Positions 1-9,055 are shown, counted from the stretch's first letter. The stretch: 64,000 nt of DNA from Gelidibacter sp035515035 (GCF_035515035.1 NZ_DATJCA010000169.1:1-64000), one strand, 5' to 3'. Program-made: numbers and translations. The notes: generated from the letters alone by a model not told the origin.

Positions 1-98
1 GTTTAATGACTCCACAATTTTTTCGTGTTGCCCCAACAATAGCGTGGTAAGAAAGTTCCGATATAAAGGATAGAAATCACAGAACCTTATAAAAAGAA

Positions 99-126
99 AG
101 AACCGAGGTCCCTCAACCTCGGTTCT
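99..126. terminator. Hairpin terminator
   Basis: Perfect 9-10 bp stem GAACCGAGG / CCTCGGTTC with an 8-nt loop. An A-rich run (91-99) lies on its left, which reads as a T-run on the minus strand. The right side is only moderately T-rich. It probably ends a transcript entering from the left; the direction is not certain. Confidence 0.55.
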
Positions 127-431
127 CCTAATTTGCGTTTAATATATTGCGTAGATTTAGGGTCACTAAGTCAACAACATATGCAAATATTAATTAATTA
201 ATCCATTGAACTAAAACCTAAATTTCAGTACACTTCAAATGTAAAACTATTATTCAAATTATCAGTTAAAATACATAATAAATCGATGAAAAGCGTCAAA
301 TTTTAACATTTGCCGACCAAAAGCTGCATTTCAACGACAAAAAACAGTGATGTTTTATTGAAATTTACATCCCAGGAGGATCAATTTTTTTGAGATATAA
401 ACGTTAATTATTAAAATTAACTTGCGAGACG

Positions 432-439
432 TATCTTCG
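432..439 (+). promoter_or_regulatory. Putative -7 box of the hydrolase gene
   Basis: TATCTTCG matches 7 of 8 positions of the Bacteroidota -7 consensus TAnnTTTG (C for the third T of TTTG). It lies 19 nt before the ATG at 459. No clear -33 element was identified. Confidence 0.4.
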
Positions 440-458
440 TAACGTAAGAAATAAATTT

Positions 459-1379
459 ATGAGAACCTTAATTCTTCTTTTTAGCCTAATTACTGCATTG
501 TCTTTTGGTCAAGAACTAGGCTATTCTGAAACACAGATTAGCGTTTCAAAATGGATTGATGGCAGTTTGATGGTTCCTAATACTGGATCTGATCAACTTG
601 CCATTATTATTGGTGGCTCTGGTCCTACGGATAGAGATGGCAATCAGAACTTTTTAAAAACCAACAATCTCAAGAAATTGGCACAAGAACTTGCCCTAAA
701 TGGGATTGCTACTTTTAGATATGACAAACGGATCGTAAAACAGATCAAAATGAATTCTGTGGATCCCAACATTAAATTTGATGATTTCGTTTCAGATGCC
801 ATTGATGTGGTCAATTATTTTAAAACAAAACAGAAATTTAAAAACATCTATATCATTGGTCATAGTCAAGGGAGTTTGATAGGTATGCTGGCCGCGCAAC
901 AAAATGTCAACGGCCTTATTTCTCTGGCGGGTGCAGGCCAATCCATTGATGCCGTTGTTATCGAACAGGTCCAAAAAACCGCACCTATGTTTACTGATGA
1001 GACTAAACGGGTTTTTGACATTCTAAGATCTGGAAATACAACCACCGATTATCCACCGGCGCTTGCCTCTATCTTTGACAGCAGCGTACAGGAATTTATG
1101 ATGAGTTGGATGAAACATGATCCCGCGGTAATCATTAAGAAATTAGACCTTCCCATTTTAATTATTAATGGTACGAAAGACCTCCAAGTTAGTGTTAAAG
1201 AAGCAGAGGCACTACATCAAGCCTCAGTAAAATCAGAATTAAAACTTATTGAGAACATGAACCATGTTTTATTTATAATCCATGGAGACGATCAGGAAAA
1301 TGCCAAATCCTATAACAATCCCAACGGAAAGGTTTCAGAAGAATTAATAAAAGATATTGTGGCTTTTATAAACAAGTAA
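459..1379 (+). CDS. Secreted alpha/beta hydrolase
   Basis: A 306-residue protein with a cleavable signal peptide (about residues 1-18, ending SFGQ), so it is exported to the periplasm or envelope. An oxyanion-loop-like motif GGSGPTDRDGN lies at 52-62. The nucleophile elbow GHSQGS (134-139) puts the catalytic Ser at 136. The likely triad partners are Asp241 (GTKD) and His269 (NMNH). The layout matches small serine esterase/acylhydrolases of the alpha/beta hydrolase superfamily (COG1073-like). The substrate cannot be told from sequence. It is monocistronic, with a -7-like box upstream and a strong terminator at 1397-1430. Confidence 0.85.
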   Translation: MRTLILLFSLITALSFGQELGYSETQISVSKWIDGSLMVPNTGSDQLAIIIGGSGPTDRDGNQNFLKTNNLKKLAQELALNGIATFRYDKRIVKQIKMNSVDPNIKFDDFVSDAIDVVNYFKTKQKFKNIYIIGHSQGSLIGMLAAQQNVNGLISLAGAGQSIDAVVIEQVQKTAPMFTDETKRVFDILRSGNTTTDYPPALASIFDSSVQEFMMSWMKHDPAVIIKKLDLPILIINGTKDLQVSVKEAEALHQASVKSELKLIENMNHVLFIIHGDDQENAKSYNNPNGKVSEELIKDIVAFINK

Positions 1380-1396
1380 GCGCCAAGGATTGCCAT

Positions 1397-1430
1397 AAAA
1401 AAAGCATCCCGAAATCGAGATGCTTTTTTA
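1397..1430. terminator. Rho-independent terminator
   Basis: Stem AAAAAAGCATC / GATGCTTTTTT with a 10-nt loop and T-run, starting 17 nt after the hydrolase stop codon. A-tract and T-tract on the two sides make it potentially bidirectional. Confidence 0.85.
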
Positions 1431-1789
1431 CTAACTAACCAACCAAATCATAATATTAACGTCTCTAAAGGTTAACTACTCCTTGTTTGTAATGTAGAGC
1501 ATAATTATTACAACATACTCTATCACTTTCCAAATTCCGTGCCAAAAACATTATATGGGTTAAAAATCCTAGAATTGTCCTCTTGATTCTTCTATGATAA
1601 CATTTTCTATGGTGGTCGCATCAACTACATCCCTTTCAAAGATCATCTATATAAGAACTCAAAAACAAGATTGGTGATGTAGGATATAGGATCGCGCGGA
1701 TTTTTATAATACCAACTACCCTACAAGATAACTAGCAGTGCTCTTTCTAAAAGCAACCATAAAATTCCACTTTTTTTAAAACTTAAATT
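1431..1789. other. Intergenic region without recognised features
   Basis: About 360 nt after the terminator with no convincing ORF, RNA gene or repeat. Its last part probably carries the promoter of the DUF819 gene: TATTTTG near 1794-1800 is a shortened -7-like box just before the preferred ATG at 1820. Confidence 0.5.
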
Positions 1790-1819
1790 GTGGTATTTTG
1801 CGGTTCAAACTCACTAACC

Positions 1820-3529
1820 ATGTCGCATTTTTATAAATTTTTCTTGTTTTTAGGAATAGTTATTCTCACTTCGGTTTCATCAAACGCTCAAACTTTGACC
1901 TTTGATAAAGCTAATGACAACTATTCTGAAAATTTTGATGTCTCAGTAAACATCGATTCTATAAGCTTTAATAGGTTTCAGATCAAACTCTCTACCAGCA
2001 ATCCTGCACTCATTATCAATCAGGTCATCTTAAATAAGAAATTCTCAAAAGGAAGCTTAAAATTTGCCTCAAGTGGCTCCACCTATACTATTGATTATTC
2101 AACTGAAGCCCCAATTACGATTACAAAAAAGGAGAAAATATTCGATTTAAAATTGAATACGACCAATCGTTTTTCTGATGAAAACTTAATTGTTATCAAG
2201 GAAAACAATTTTTATAACCAAGCAAATCTTCTGTCTGTCACAGGACATGTTAAGCCTTCAACAGTCAATCAATTCGTGCTTTTTAAGAATGACGCCATCG
2301 TTTTTGGACTTTTAATGCTCTCACTTGGTTTTGTTTTTTATACTGAATCGAAAAAAGAAGGTTTCTGGCCAAAGTTTTATAAGTACATTCCAGGACTTTT
2401 AATGTGTTATATGATTCCGGCAATTTTCAACTCCTTAGGATTGATTTCTGCTGATGTTTCAGAGACTTATTATATTGCGAGTCGCTATCTCCTACCGGCT
2501 TCATTGGTTCTATTGACCATCAGCATCGATTTAAAAGCGGTTTTCAACTTAGGATGGAAAGCTTTGGTCATGTTTTTTACCGGAACTATCGGAATTATAA
2601 TCGGCGGTCCAATTGCAATCTTGATCATCTCGACATTTTCTCCTGAAACCGTAGGAGGTGCCGGTTTTGACGCGGTCTGGAGAGGCTTGGCCACTTTAGC
2701 GGGGAGTTGGATTGGCGGAGGCGCCAATCAAGCAGCAATGTTGGAGATTTATGGTTTTAACCAAGAGTTATACGGAGGTATGGTTTTGGTTGATATCGTA
2801 GTGGCCAATATTTGGATGGCTGTACTTCTATTGGGGATTGGCAAGCGAGAAAAGATAGACAAATGGCTAAAAGCTGACAATACCGCAATTAACGCCCTAC
2901 AGGAGAAAGTCCAAACGTTCAGTGAAAAAACAATCCGTATTCCGTCATTGACCGATTTTATCATGATCCTGTCATTTGCCTTTGTCGCCGTAGGAATTGC
3001 ACATTATGGCGCAGACGTCATTTCAACCTACCTCTCCAATAATTTTGTTGCGGTGAGCGACCCTAGAAGTGCCTTATCATCTTTTGGGAGCCAATTCTTT
3101 TGGTTGATTTCAATTGCAACTTTAATTGGTCTCTTATTATCCTTTACAAAAGCTAAGAATTATGAAGGTGCTGGCGCCAGTAAAATAGGGAGTGTGTTTA
3201 TTTACATCTTGGTGGCGACTATTGGGATGAAAATGGATTTGGGCAAAATTTTTGAAAATCCAGGACTTATTTTAATCGGTTTGGTGTGGATGGCTATTCA
3301 CGCTGCATTCCTTATCCTTATTGCGAAACTTATTAAAGCCCCATACTTCTTCTTAGCCGTTGGAAGTCAAGCAAACGTTGGTGGCGCGGCTTCAGCTCCA
3401 GTTGTCGCAGCAGCCTTCCATCCATCATTAGCAACGGTTGGTGCGCTGTTGGCTGTCTTTGGTTATGTCGTAGGAACCTATGGTGCGCTTTTATGTGCTG
3501 AGCTCATGAGAATAGTTTCTGTAGGTTAG
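1820..3529 (+). CDS. DUF819 (YjcL-like) membrane protein with exported N-terminal domain
   Basis: The start at 1820 (MSHFYKFFL) is preferred over the in-frame ATG at 1790 because it opens directly on a signal-peptide-like helix and leaves a -7-like box upstream; from 1820 the protein has 569 residues. A signal helix is followed by about 130 residues of beta-rich, non-membrane sequence, then about 400 residues with 10 or so hydrophobic helices typical of DUF819. Conserved Gly/Asn-rich stretches include GSWIGGGANQ and SQANVGGAASAP. The family resembles inner-membrane transporters, but no substrate is established. The N-terminal domain has hydrophobic spacing reminiscent of cohesin-like beta-sandwiches (inference). 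Monocistronic. Confidence 0.8.
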   Translation: MSHFYKFFLFLGIVILTSVSSNAQTLTFDKANDNYSENFDVSVNIDSISFNRFQIKLSTSNPALIINQVILNKKFSKGSLKFASSGSTYTIDYSTEAPITITKKEKIFDLKLNTTNRFSDENLIVIKENNFYNQANLLSVTGHVKPSTVNQFVLFKNDAIVFGLLMLSLGFVFYTESKKEGFWPKFYKYIPGLLMCYMIPAIFNSLGLISADVSETYYIASRYLLPASLVLLTISIDLKAVFNLGWKALVMFFTGTIGIIIGGPIAILIISTFSPETVGGAGFDAVWRGLATLAGSWIGGGANQAAMLEIYGFNQELYGGMVLVDIVVANIWMAVLLLGIGKREKIDKWLKADNTAINALQEKVQTFSEKTIRIPSLTDFIMILSFAFVAVGIAHYGADVISTYLSNNFVAVSDPRSALSSFGSQFFWLISIATLIGLLLSFTKAKNYEGAGASKIGSVFIYILVATIGMKMDLGKIFENPGLILIGLVWMAIHAAFLILIAKLIKAPYFFLAVGSQANVGGAASAPVVAAAFHPSLATVGALLAVFGYVVGTYGALLCAELMRIVSVG

Positions 3530-3576
3530 CTTTTATAGGAATTTTATAAGATATTTGCCGACTTTTCGAGTTCAGG

Positions 3577-3601
3577 GTTTAGAGTTTAGAGTTTAGAGTT
3601 T
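3577..3601 (+). repeat. 7-bp tandem repeat
   Basis: Three and a half copies of GTTTAGA in the intergenic space between the DUF819 and DUF4369 genes. It is a short simple repeat with no evident function. Confidence 0.8.
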
Positions 3602-3635
3602 TAAAAATAGAAAGTTAAATACGAAAAAAGAATAA

Positions 3636-4328
3636 ATGAAAAGATTAGCGTTTATCATCACCTTACTTATTGTATCGTCCTGCGCAAAGGACAAGTCAAA
3701 TTTCACACTTAAGGGTACCATTAAAGATTTAAAAAAAGGAACAGTATATCTTCAAAAGATTGAAGATAGCACCCTTGTGTCTATTGACTCTCTTAATATA
3801 ATTGGGGAATCACCATTTGAGCTTCGCACCTATTTGGATGCACCAGAAGTTCTCTTTTTGAAACTTGATAAAAATGGTGAAGACAGTGGCATTATCCCTT
3901 TTTTCGCCGCCGAAGGAATTACAGAAATCAACACCACATTGAAAAACTTCTTTATGGATGCAAAAATCAAAGGCTCCGTTCAACAACAAAAATTAGAAGA
4001 ATATAAATCGGTAATGGACAAGTTTAAGGATAAAAACCTTGATCTTATCAAAAATAACTTAGAAGCAAGAAGAAGCCAGGATTCTCTTGAAATAGATTCT
4101 AGTTTAAAGGAATACAACAATTTGATTATCAGAAAATATTTGTACACCATTAATTTTGCTATCAACAACAAAGAAAGTGAAATTGCGCCTTATTTGGCAG
4201 TGACAGAAATCCCTGATGCCAATCTTAAATATTTGGACACCATCAATAAGGTATTGCCTCCAGAAATTAAAGCCTCCAAATATGGAAAGGAATTGCAACA
4301 CTTGATTGATGAGCGAAAAAAAGAATAG
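3636..4328 (+). CDS. DUF4369-domain lipoprotein
   Basis: A 230-residue protein with a lipoprotein signal (lipobox IVSSC, Cys16), so it should be membrane-anchored and face the periplasm or be surface-exposed. Residues about 20-125 match the DUF4369 pattern (FTLKGTIKDL..GTVYLQKIED), the domain usually fused to a thioredoxin-like TlpA/ResA module. Here the C-terminal 100 residues are helical and charged, and no CxxC thioredoxin domain follows. It may be a stand-alone relative or have lost its redox module. Function unknown. Confidence 0.75.
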   Translation: MKRLAFIITLLIVSSCAKDKSNFTLKGTIKDLKKGTVYLQKIEDSTLVSIDSLNIIGESPFELRTYLDAPEVLFLKLDKNGEDSGIIPFFAAEGITEINTTLKNFFMDAKIKGSVQQQKLEEYKSVMDKFKDKNLDLIKNNLEARRSQDSLEIDSSLKEYNNLIIRKYLYTINFAINNKESEIAPYLAVTEIPDANLKYLDTINKVLPPEIKASKYGKELQHLIDERKKE

Positions 4329-4341
4329 TTTTTCGCTTTTA

Positions 4342-4365
4342 ATATCTATCGTTATATCTATCGTT
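4342..4365 (+). repeat. 12-bp tandem duplication
   Basis: Two exact copies of ATATCTATCGTT side by side, between the DUF4369 gene and the PBP1A gene. They lie upstream of the candidate PBP promoter (TTACTTTG near 4404-4412). Confidence 0.85.
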
Positions 4366-4430
4366 AATCAACCATAAAATTGAAATACTTAACATAGATA
4401 TCCGTTACTTTGTAAAAGAGATACAGAAGA

Positions 4431-6758
4431 ATGGACGTTAATAAGGCAAAACTCATCAAATGGGCTAAGAGAACAGGCTACGGTTTAGGCATTCTCTTAG
4501 CTCTTTTTATTTTCTTTTATGCGAGTATTTATTTTGGTCTCTGGGGGAAAATACCGGATTCAAAAGAATTGGCACGTCTAAAACAAAGTCAAGCCACCCA
4601 AGTATTGGATGCTAACCATGATTTGATTGGTAAAATTTATGTCTACGATAGGCAGTCCATCAAATACTCTGATTTCCCTCAACATCTAATTGACGCTTTA
4701 ATTGCTACGGAGGATGTACGGTTTTATGAACATAATGGTATAGACAACAAGAGTTTACTACGTGTGTTCTTCAAAAGCATATTACTGTCCAATGATTCAT
4801 CGGGCGGAGGGAGTACGATTACCTTACAATTGGCTAAAAATCTCTTTGGAAGAAAAAACTATGGTGCCTTTGGGATTTTGATCAATAAAATCAAGGAAAG
4901 TATCGTCGCAAAACGGATTGAAAATCTTTATTCCAAAGAAGAGATCCTCACACTATATCTTAACACGGTGCCGTTTCCGGATAACACTTACGGCATTGAA
5001 AGTGCTTCAGAAAAATTTTTCAATTCCCATACCAAAGATCTGACCCTAGTACAGTCGGCAGCATTGGTTGGATCTCTTAAGGCAAACACGAGTTATAATC
5101 CGCGACGTTATCCCGAGAAATCAAAAGCTAGAAAAAACGTGGTCATCCAGCAAATGGAAAAATACGGCTATCTCTCTGCTTCTGAAGCCACCAAAGCCAA
5201 AACCGATAGCATTGCCATAGACTATCAAAATTATGCGCCCAATGAAGGTTTAGCCCCTTACTTTAGAGCACAGATTAAAAAACAATTGGACAGTTTACTC
5301 AAACAGGAAAAATACTTCAAACCTGATGGTGAGATGTATAATATTTATCATGATGGTTTAAAAATCTACACCACCCTAGATAATACCATGCAGCGTTATG
5401 CCGAAGCAGCGATGAAAGAACACATGAGCGATTTGCAACAACAATTTGAAAAAGCCTATGGACAGAATGCGCCTTGGTTAAAGGGAAAACATGCCTTTGA
5501 TGCTGCAAAGAAACGCTTACCAGTGTACAAAAAACTCAAATCGCAAGGTTTAGATGAAAAAGCCATTGAAGATTCGCTAAAACAAAAACATCAAACCGAT
5601 CTCTTTTCTTGGGATGAAACCACCGTAAAATCCATGTCTACATTAGACAGTTTGGAATACTATTCAAAATTTCTCAACGTTGGCCTAGTGTCTCTGGATC
5701 CTTCCAATGGTGCCATAAAAGCTTATGTGGGCGGAATAGATTATGGTTTTTTTCAGTTTGACCATATTGTGCAAAGCAAACGACAAGTAGGTTCTACATT
5801 TAAACCCATTGTTTATACCGCAGCTTTGGAAAACGGGATGGATCCGTGCACTTATTTTCCCATAAAAGCCATTACGTATACAGATGTAGATAATTGGCGC
5901 CCCACAAATGCTGGAGGTTCTGAAGATGATGACATGAATTATTCACTTCAAAATGCTTTGAGCAATTCCATAAACACCATTGCTGTAAAAGTTCTTTACG
6001 AAACTGGCATACCTCACGTTATAGGTCAAGCAAAAAACATGGGCATCAAAAGTAATATAGAGGCCGTTCCGTCCATTGCGCTGGGCTCTTCCAACCTTAC
6101 GGTCTTGGAAATGGCAACAGCGTATACTACTTATGTAAATGGAAGCAAACCTTCAAATCCTGTTTTTATTACGAAAATAGAAGACAAAGACGGGAACATT
6201 ATTGCCTCCTTCGAAGATCTCCATCCAGAGGAGAGCTCTCGGACCGATATGGCCTTTAGTGATGATACTAGGCAAGTGATGTTAGAATTCATGAAAGCCA
6301 CAGTCAATGACGGCACTGCGGCGAGATTAAGATCAACCTATCAATTACCTAATGCCATTGCAGGAAAAACGGGAACCACGCAAGATAACAAGGACGGGTG
6401 GTTTGTTGGGATTATGCCAAAGTTAGTTACGGTAACCTGGGTTGGGAACGACAATCAACAAATAGGGTTTAGTTCTACCGGACTTGGGCAAGGCGCTAGC
6501 TCAGCACTGCCCATTTTTGCGAAATACATTCAAAAATTAAACGCTGATTCTAATTATAACACGATCACCAAAGCCTCTTTTGAAACCCCATCTGAAACGG
6601 TCTTAAATTCCTTGGACTGTGAGCCTACAAAAACTGACGGCTTTTTCAAACGACTGTTTGGCAATAATAAGGACGAACGCAAGTTTGAAAAGAAAGAAAA
6701 AAAGAAAGGTGGTGGTATTTTTGGATGGCTAAAAAAGAAAGATAAAGAGGAGGAATAA
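4431..6758 (+). CDS. mrcA: Bifunctional class A penicillin-binding protein (PBP1A type)
   Basis: A 775-residue peptidoglycan synthase with one N-terminal membrane helix (about 17-37). The GT51 glycosyltransferase domain (about 60-230) has its catalytic Glu94 in ATEDVRFYEH, the GGSTITLQLAKN motif and RIENLYSKEEIL. The transpeptidase domain has S455TFK458, S513-I-N515 and K646-T-G. It polymerises lipid II and cross-links stem peptides at the inner membrane. The C-terminus is a Lys/Glu-rich tail (about 735-775). It is monocistronic and converges on the RNase G gene, with a shared terminator between. Confidence 0.95.
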   Translation: MDVNKAKLIKWAKRTGYGLGILLALFIFFYASIYFGLWGKIPDSKELARLKQSQATQVLDANHDLIGKIYVYDRQSIKYSDFPQHLIDALIATEDVRFYEHNGIDNKSLLRVFFKSILLSNDSSGGGSTITLQLAKNLFGRKNYGAFGILINKIKESIVAKRIENLYSKEEILTLYLNTVPFPDNTYGIESASEKFFNSHTKDLTLVQSAALVGSLKANTSYNPRRYPEKSKARKNVVIQQMEKYGYLSASEATKAKTDSIAIDYQNYAPNEGLAPYFRAQIKKQLDSLLKQEKYFKPDGEMYNIYHDGLKIYTTLDNTMQRYAEAAMKEHMSDLQQQFEKAYGQNAPWLKGKHAFDAAKKRLPVYKKLKSQGLDEKAIEDSLKQKHQTDLFSWDETTVKSMSTLDSLEYYSKFLNVGLVSLDPSNGAIKAYVGGIDYGFFQFDHIVQSKRQVGSTFKPIVYTAALENGMDPCTYFPIKAITYTDVDNWRPTNAGGSEDDDMNYSLQNALSNSINTIAVKVLYETGIPHVIGQAKNMGIKSNIEAVPSIALGSSNLTVLEMATAYTTYVNGSKPSNPVFITKIEDKDGNIIASFEDLHPEESSRTDMAFSDDTRQVMLEFMKATVNDGTAARLRSTYQLPNAIAGKTGTTQDNKDGWFVGIMPKLVTVTWVGNDNQQIGFSSTGLGQGASSALPIFAKYIQKLNADSNYNTITKASFETPSETVLNSLDCEPTKTDGFFKRLFGNNKDERKFEKKEKKKGGGIFGWLKKKDKEEE

Positions 6759-6818
6759 TATCTTAAATATTTAATTATAAGATGTTTACATTCTGAATTT
6801 TCTAAAATATAGAAATAA

Positions 6819-6853
6819 AAAAACCTCTTCTTATATTATAAAAAGAGGTTTGT
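6819..6853. terminator. Bidirectional terminator between PBP1A and RNase G genes
   Basis: Stem AAACCTCTT / AAGAGGTTT (6821-6829 and 6843-6851), flanked by an A-run on the left and T-richness on the right, between two convergent genes. Confidence 0.8.
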
Positions 6854-6856
6854 CTA

Positions 6857-8398
6857 TTAATTGATTTTGTCTCCATTTTTATCGAAAAAATGGTATTCAA
6901 GATATGTGTAAGCATCTCTGGGCATCACTTTTACCCATTTTTTATGTTCTAAAAACCATTTTGATCTTAAGGAGGGAAATCCTTTGGTCAAAAAGGCTGC
7001 TATAAAAGGATGTGTGTTTAAGGTCACCTTTTTGTAGTCTTTTTTGAAAATCCGTTCCATGTCTTGAGTAATGCGTTGAACAACCTTGATAGGTGCTTCA
7101 ATGTCCTCGCCACTGCCATCTGGATTTTCTTCTTTTGTTTCAATATTCCTTTCTGGGCGCACCCGTTGCCTGGTTATTTGTATCAGACCGAATTTGCTAG
7201 GAGGTAATATCTTATGCTTTGCTTTATCATCCTTCATTTCTTCACGAAGATGATTGTACAGTTTTTTCCGATTCTCTGCGTTGGACATATCAATAAAATC
7301 GACCACAATAATGCCACCCATATCGCGTAAACGCAACTGTCGGGCTATTTCTGTAGCTGAAATTAAATTGACTTCTAAAGCAGTATCCTCTTGATTTTTT
7401 TCTTTGTTGGATCGATTGCCACTGTTCACATCAATCACATGGAGCGCTTCGGTGTGTTCTATCACAATATACGCGCCCTTTGCCATAGAGACGGTACGTC
7501 CGAAGGAGGTCTTGATTTGTCTCTCAATACCATGTTTTTCAAAAATGGGCACGCCATTCTGATAATGTTTCACAATCGATTCCTTTTTTGGTGCAATTTG
7601 ATGCACATAATCTTTGATTTGCATATAAAGTTCCTCATCATCCACAACAATACTTGAGAACGAATCATTAAAAATATCCCTCAAAATTGAGGACGCTTTG
7701 TTCATTTCTCCAAGTACCTTACTTGGGTGGGGGGCTTTGTGGAGTTTTCTGCACATTGCGGTCCAACGGCCCAACAAATTCTGCAAATCAGTGTCTAACT
7801 CAGCCACTTTTTTACCTTCCGCAACAGTCCGGACAATAACGCCAAAACCTTTAGGAGTAATGCTTTTGACCAATCGTTTCAAACGATCTTTTTCTTCCTT
7901 GGATTCTATCTTTTGAGAAATAGAAATTCGGTCAGAAAATGGCACCAAAACAATATACCTTCCGGCAATTGACAACTCGCTACTAAGGCGAGGTCCTTTG
8001 GTTGAAATTGGTTCTTTTACAATTTGGACCAAGATGGATTGATTTGATTTTAAAGCATCGGCAATACTGCCGTTCTTATCAATATCTTTTTCAAATTGAA
8101 AATTTTTGAGTAGAAAATCTGTGTGTTTCCCTGTGCTTACACGTTTTATGAATTTCAAAAGCGAAGGCAATTTTGGGCCTAAATCATGATAATGCAAAAA
8201 CGCATCTTTCTCATAACCTACATTAACAAATGCAGCATTTAGCCCAGGAACAGCTTTCCGGATTTTGGCGATAAACACATCACCAACCGAAAACTTGTTA
8301 TCCTCTTCATCTTTATGTAATTCAATAAGTTTTCCATCTTTTAATAAGGCAAAATCAACAAAGTCTGAACTCGAACGAATAATTAATTCTTTATCCAT
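6857..8398 (-). CDS. rng: Ribonuclease E/G family endoribonuclease (RNase G)
   Basis: A 513-residue RNase G-type enzyme that cleaves single-stranded AU-rich RNA in rRNA maturation and mRNA decay. The S1 domain lies at about 37-115. The DNase I-like catalytic core carries Asp323 (VIDVNSGN) and Asp367 (VVDFIDM), equivalent to E. coli RNase E D303 and D346. The segment FGLIQITRQRVRPE (403-416) is followed by a Cys-free stretch where E. coli has the CPxCxG zinc link; the only Cys in the protein is at about 216. The scaffold region of RNase E is absent. It lies downstream of HU and the 30-codon basic protein, all on the minus strand. Confidence 0.93.
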   Translation of the reverse strand: MDKELIIRSSSDFVDFALLKDGKLIELHKDEEDNKFSVGDVFIAKIRKAVPGLNAAFVNVGYEKDAFLHYHDLGPKLPSLLKFIKRVSTGKHTDFLLKNFQFEKDIDKNGSIADALKSNQSILVQIVKEPISTKGPRLSSELSIAGRYIVLVPFSDRISISQKIESKEEKDRLKRLVKSITPKGFGVIVRTVAEGKKVAELDTDLQNLLGRWTAMCRKLHKAPHPSKVLGEMNKASSILRDIFNDSFSSIVVDDEELYMQIKDYVHQIAPKKESIVKHYQNGVPIFEKHGIERQIKTSFGRTVSMAKGAYIVIEHTEALHVIDVNSGNRSNKEKNQEDTALEVNLISATEIARQLRLRDMGGIIVVDFIDMSNAENRKKLYNHLREEMKDDKAKHKILPPSKFGLIQITRQRVRPERNIETKEENPDGSGEDIEAPIKVVQRITQDMERIFKKDYKKVTLNTHPFIAAFLTKGFPSLRSKWFLEHKKWVKVMPRDAYTYLEYHFFDKNGDKIN

Positions 8399-8582
8399 GT
8401 TGTTAATTTAAATCCGTTGCAACATACATCACAACAGATGGATTATACTAAATTTTTTGACACAGGATTCCCGATAAAATATCGGGATAATTCCGGTAAA
8501 TCTATCTGGTCCACAACCAGCGGAGCAGCATAAATTTTATATCAAAGAACGTTATTGTAAAACTGAAAAAGTAGTTAAAAAA
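8399..8582. other. Intergenic leader of the RNase G gene
   Basis: A 184-nt gap between the small basic protein gene and rng (minus-strand transcription). It contains the palindrome TCCCGATA-AAA-TATCGGGA at 8469-8487, which could act as a hairpin in the rng leader. No exact TAnnTTTG box was seen before rng, so it may be read through from upstream. Confidence 0.5.
8469..8487. repeat. CCCGATA hairpin element
   Basis: Perfect inverted repeat with 8-bp arms TCCCGATA/TATCGGGA around AAA. Related CCCGAT(A) elements occur in the repeat array at 47.7-47.9 kb, so it looks like a dispersed intergenic element of this genome. Confidence 0.6.
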
Positions 8583-8675
8583 CTACTTTTTCTTTTTGTG
8601 ACGGTTAGCGCGTCTACGTTTTTTACGCTTATGCGTCGCTACCTTATGTCGTTTTCTTTTTTTACCACTTGGCAT
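8583..8675 (-). CDS. 30-residue highly basic small protein
   Basis: ATG at 8675 (minus), TAG at 8583-8585. The protein begins MPSGKKRKRH and ends NRHKKKK. Of its 30 residues, 21 are Lys, Arg or His and none is acidic, as in very small ribosomal proteins such as bL36, bTHX or the Bacteroidota-specific ribosomal protein reported from Flavobacterium ribosomes. It does not match the THX pattern I know. It lies 40 nt after the HU stop and before rng, so it is likely co-expressed with HU. That it is a real gene is inferred from the clean start, composition and gene context; a ribosomal or RNA-binding role is inference. Confidence 0.75.
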   Translation of the reverse strand: MPSGKKRKRHKVATHKRKKRRRANRHKKKK

Positions 8676-8715
8676 AAATCAAGTCTTTTTTTAGATTAAT
8701 ATTTCCTTTAATGTT

Positions 8716-9006
8716 TTACTCTACTTCAACATTCATTTTTACACTTTCTACAAATACTTTTGCAGGCTTAAATGCAGGAATGTTGTGTGCTGGTATTTTG
8801 ATAGTGGTATTCTTAGAAATGTTTCTACCTGTTTTCTCAGCTCTTGTTTTGATAATAAAGCTTCCAAAACCTCTTAAATAAACGTTGTCTCCACCTTCTA
8901 AGGATGTTTTCACTTCATCCATAAACGTCTCAACCGTTGCTTGGACATCTCCTTTTTCCATTCCTAATCTCTCAGAAATCTTAGCTACTAGATCAGCTTT
9001 TGTCAT
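8716..9006 (-). CDS. hup: HU-family DNA-binding protein
   Basis: A 96-residue histone-like protein that bends and compacts DNA as a dimer. The N-terminal helices begin MTKADLVAKISERLG. The YLRGFGSFIIKTR turn and the beta-arm with GRNISKN and KIPAHNIPAFKPAK are typical of HU/IHF. It is transcribed leftward from an exact -7 box (TATATTTG, 9048-9055) and is divergent from mutY. Confidence 0.95.
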   Translation of the reverse strand: MTKADLVAKISERLGMEKGDVQATVETFMDEVKTSLEGGDNVYLRGFGSFIIKTRAEKTGRNISKNTTIKIPAHNIPAFKPAKVFVESVKMNVEVE

Positions 9007-9047
9007 TGTTATTAATTTTTAGGGTTATCTATTAATTATAAGGGATG

Positions 9048-9055
9048 CAAATATA
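9048..9055 (-). promoter_or_regulatory. -7 box of the HU gene
   Basis: TATATTTG on the minus strand (consensus TAnnTTTG), 41 nt before the HU start codon. Confidence 0.65.

Larger units (their letters stand above)
1..458. other. Left-edge intergenic region
   Basis: No convincing coding region on either strand. It holds one strong hairpin (99-126) and the promoter region of the hydrolase gene that begins at 459. Any gene served by the hairpin lies outside the window to the left. The rest is AT-rich with scattered stops. Confidence 0.6.

Noticed and set aside
1790..1819. Upstream ATG of the DUF819 gene
   Set aside because: The ten extra residues precede the signal helix, lack signal-like character and overlap the probable promoter; the start at 1820 is preferred.
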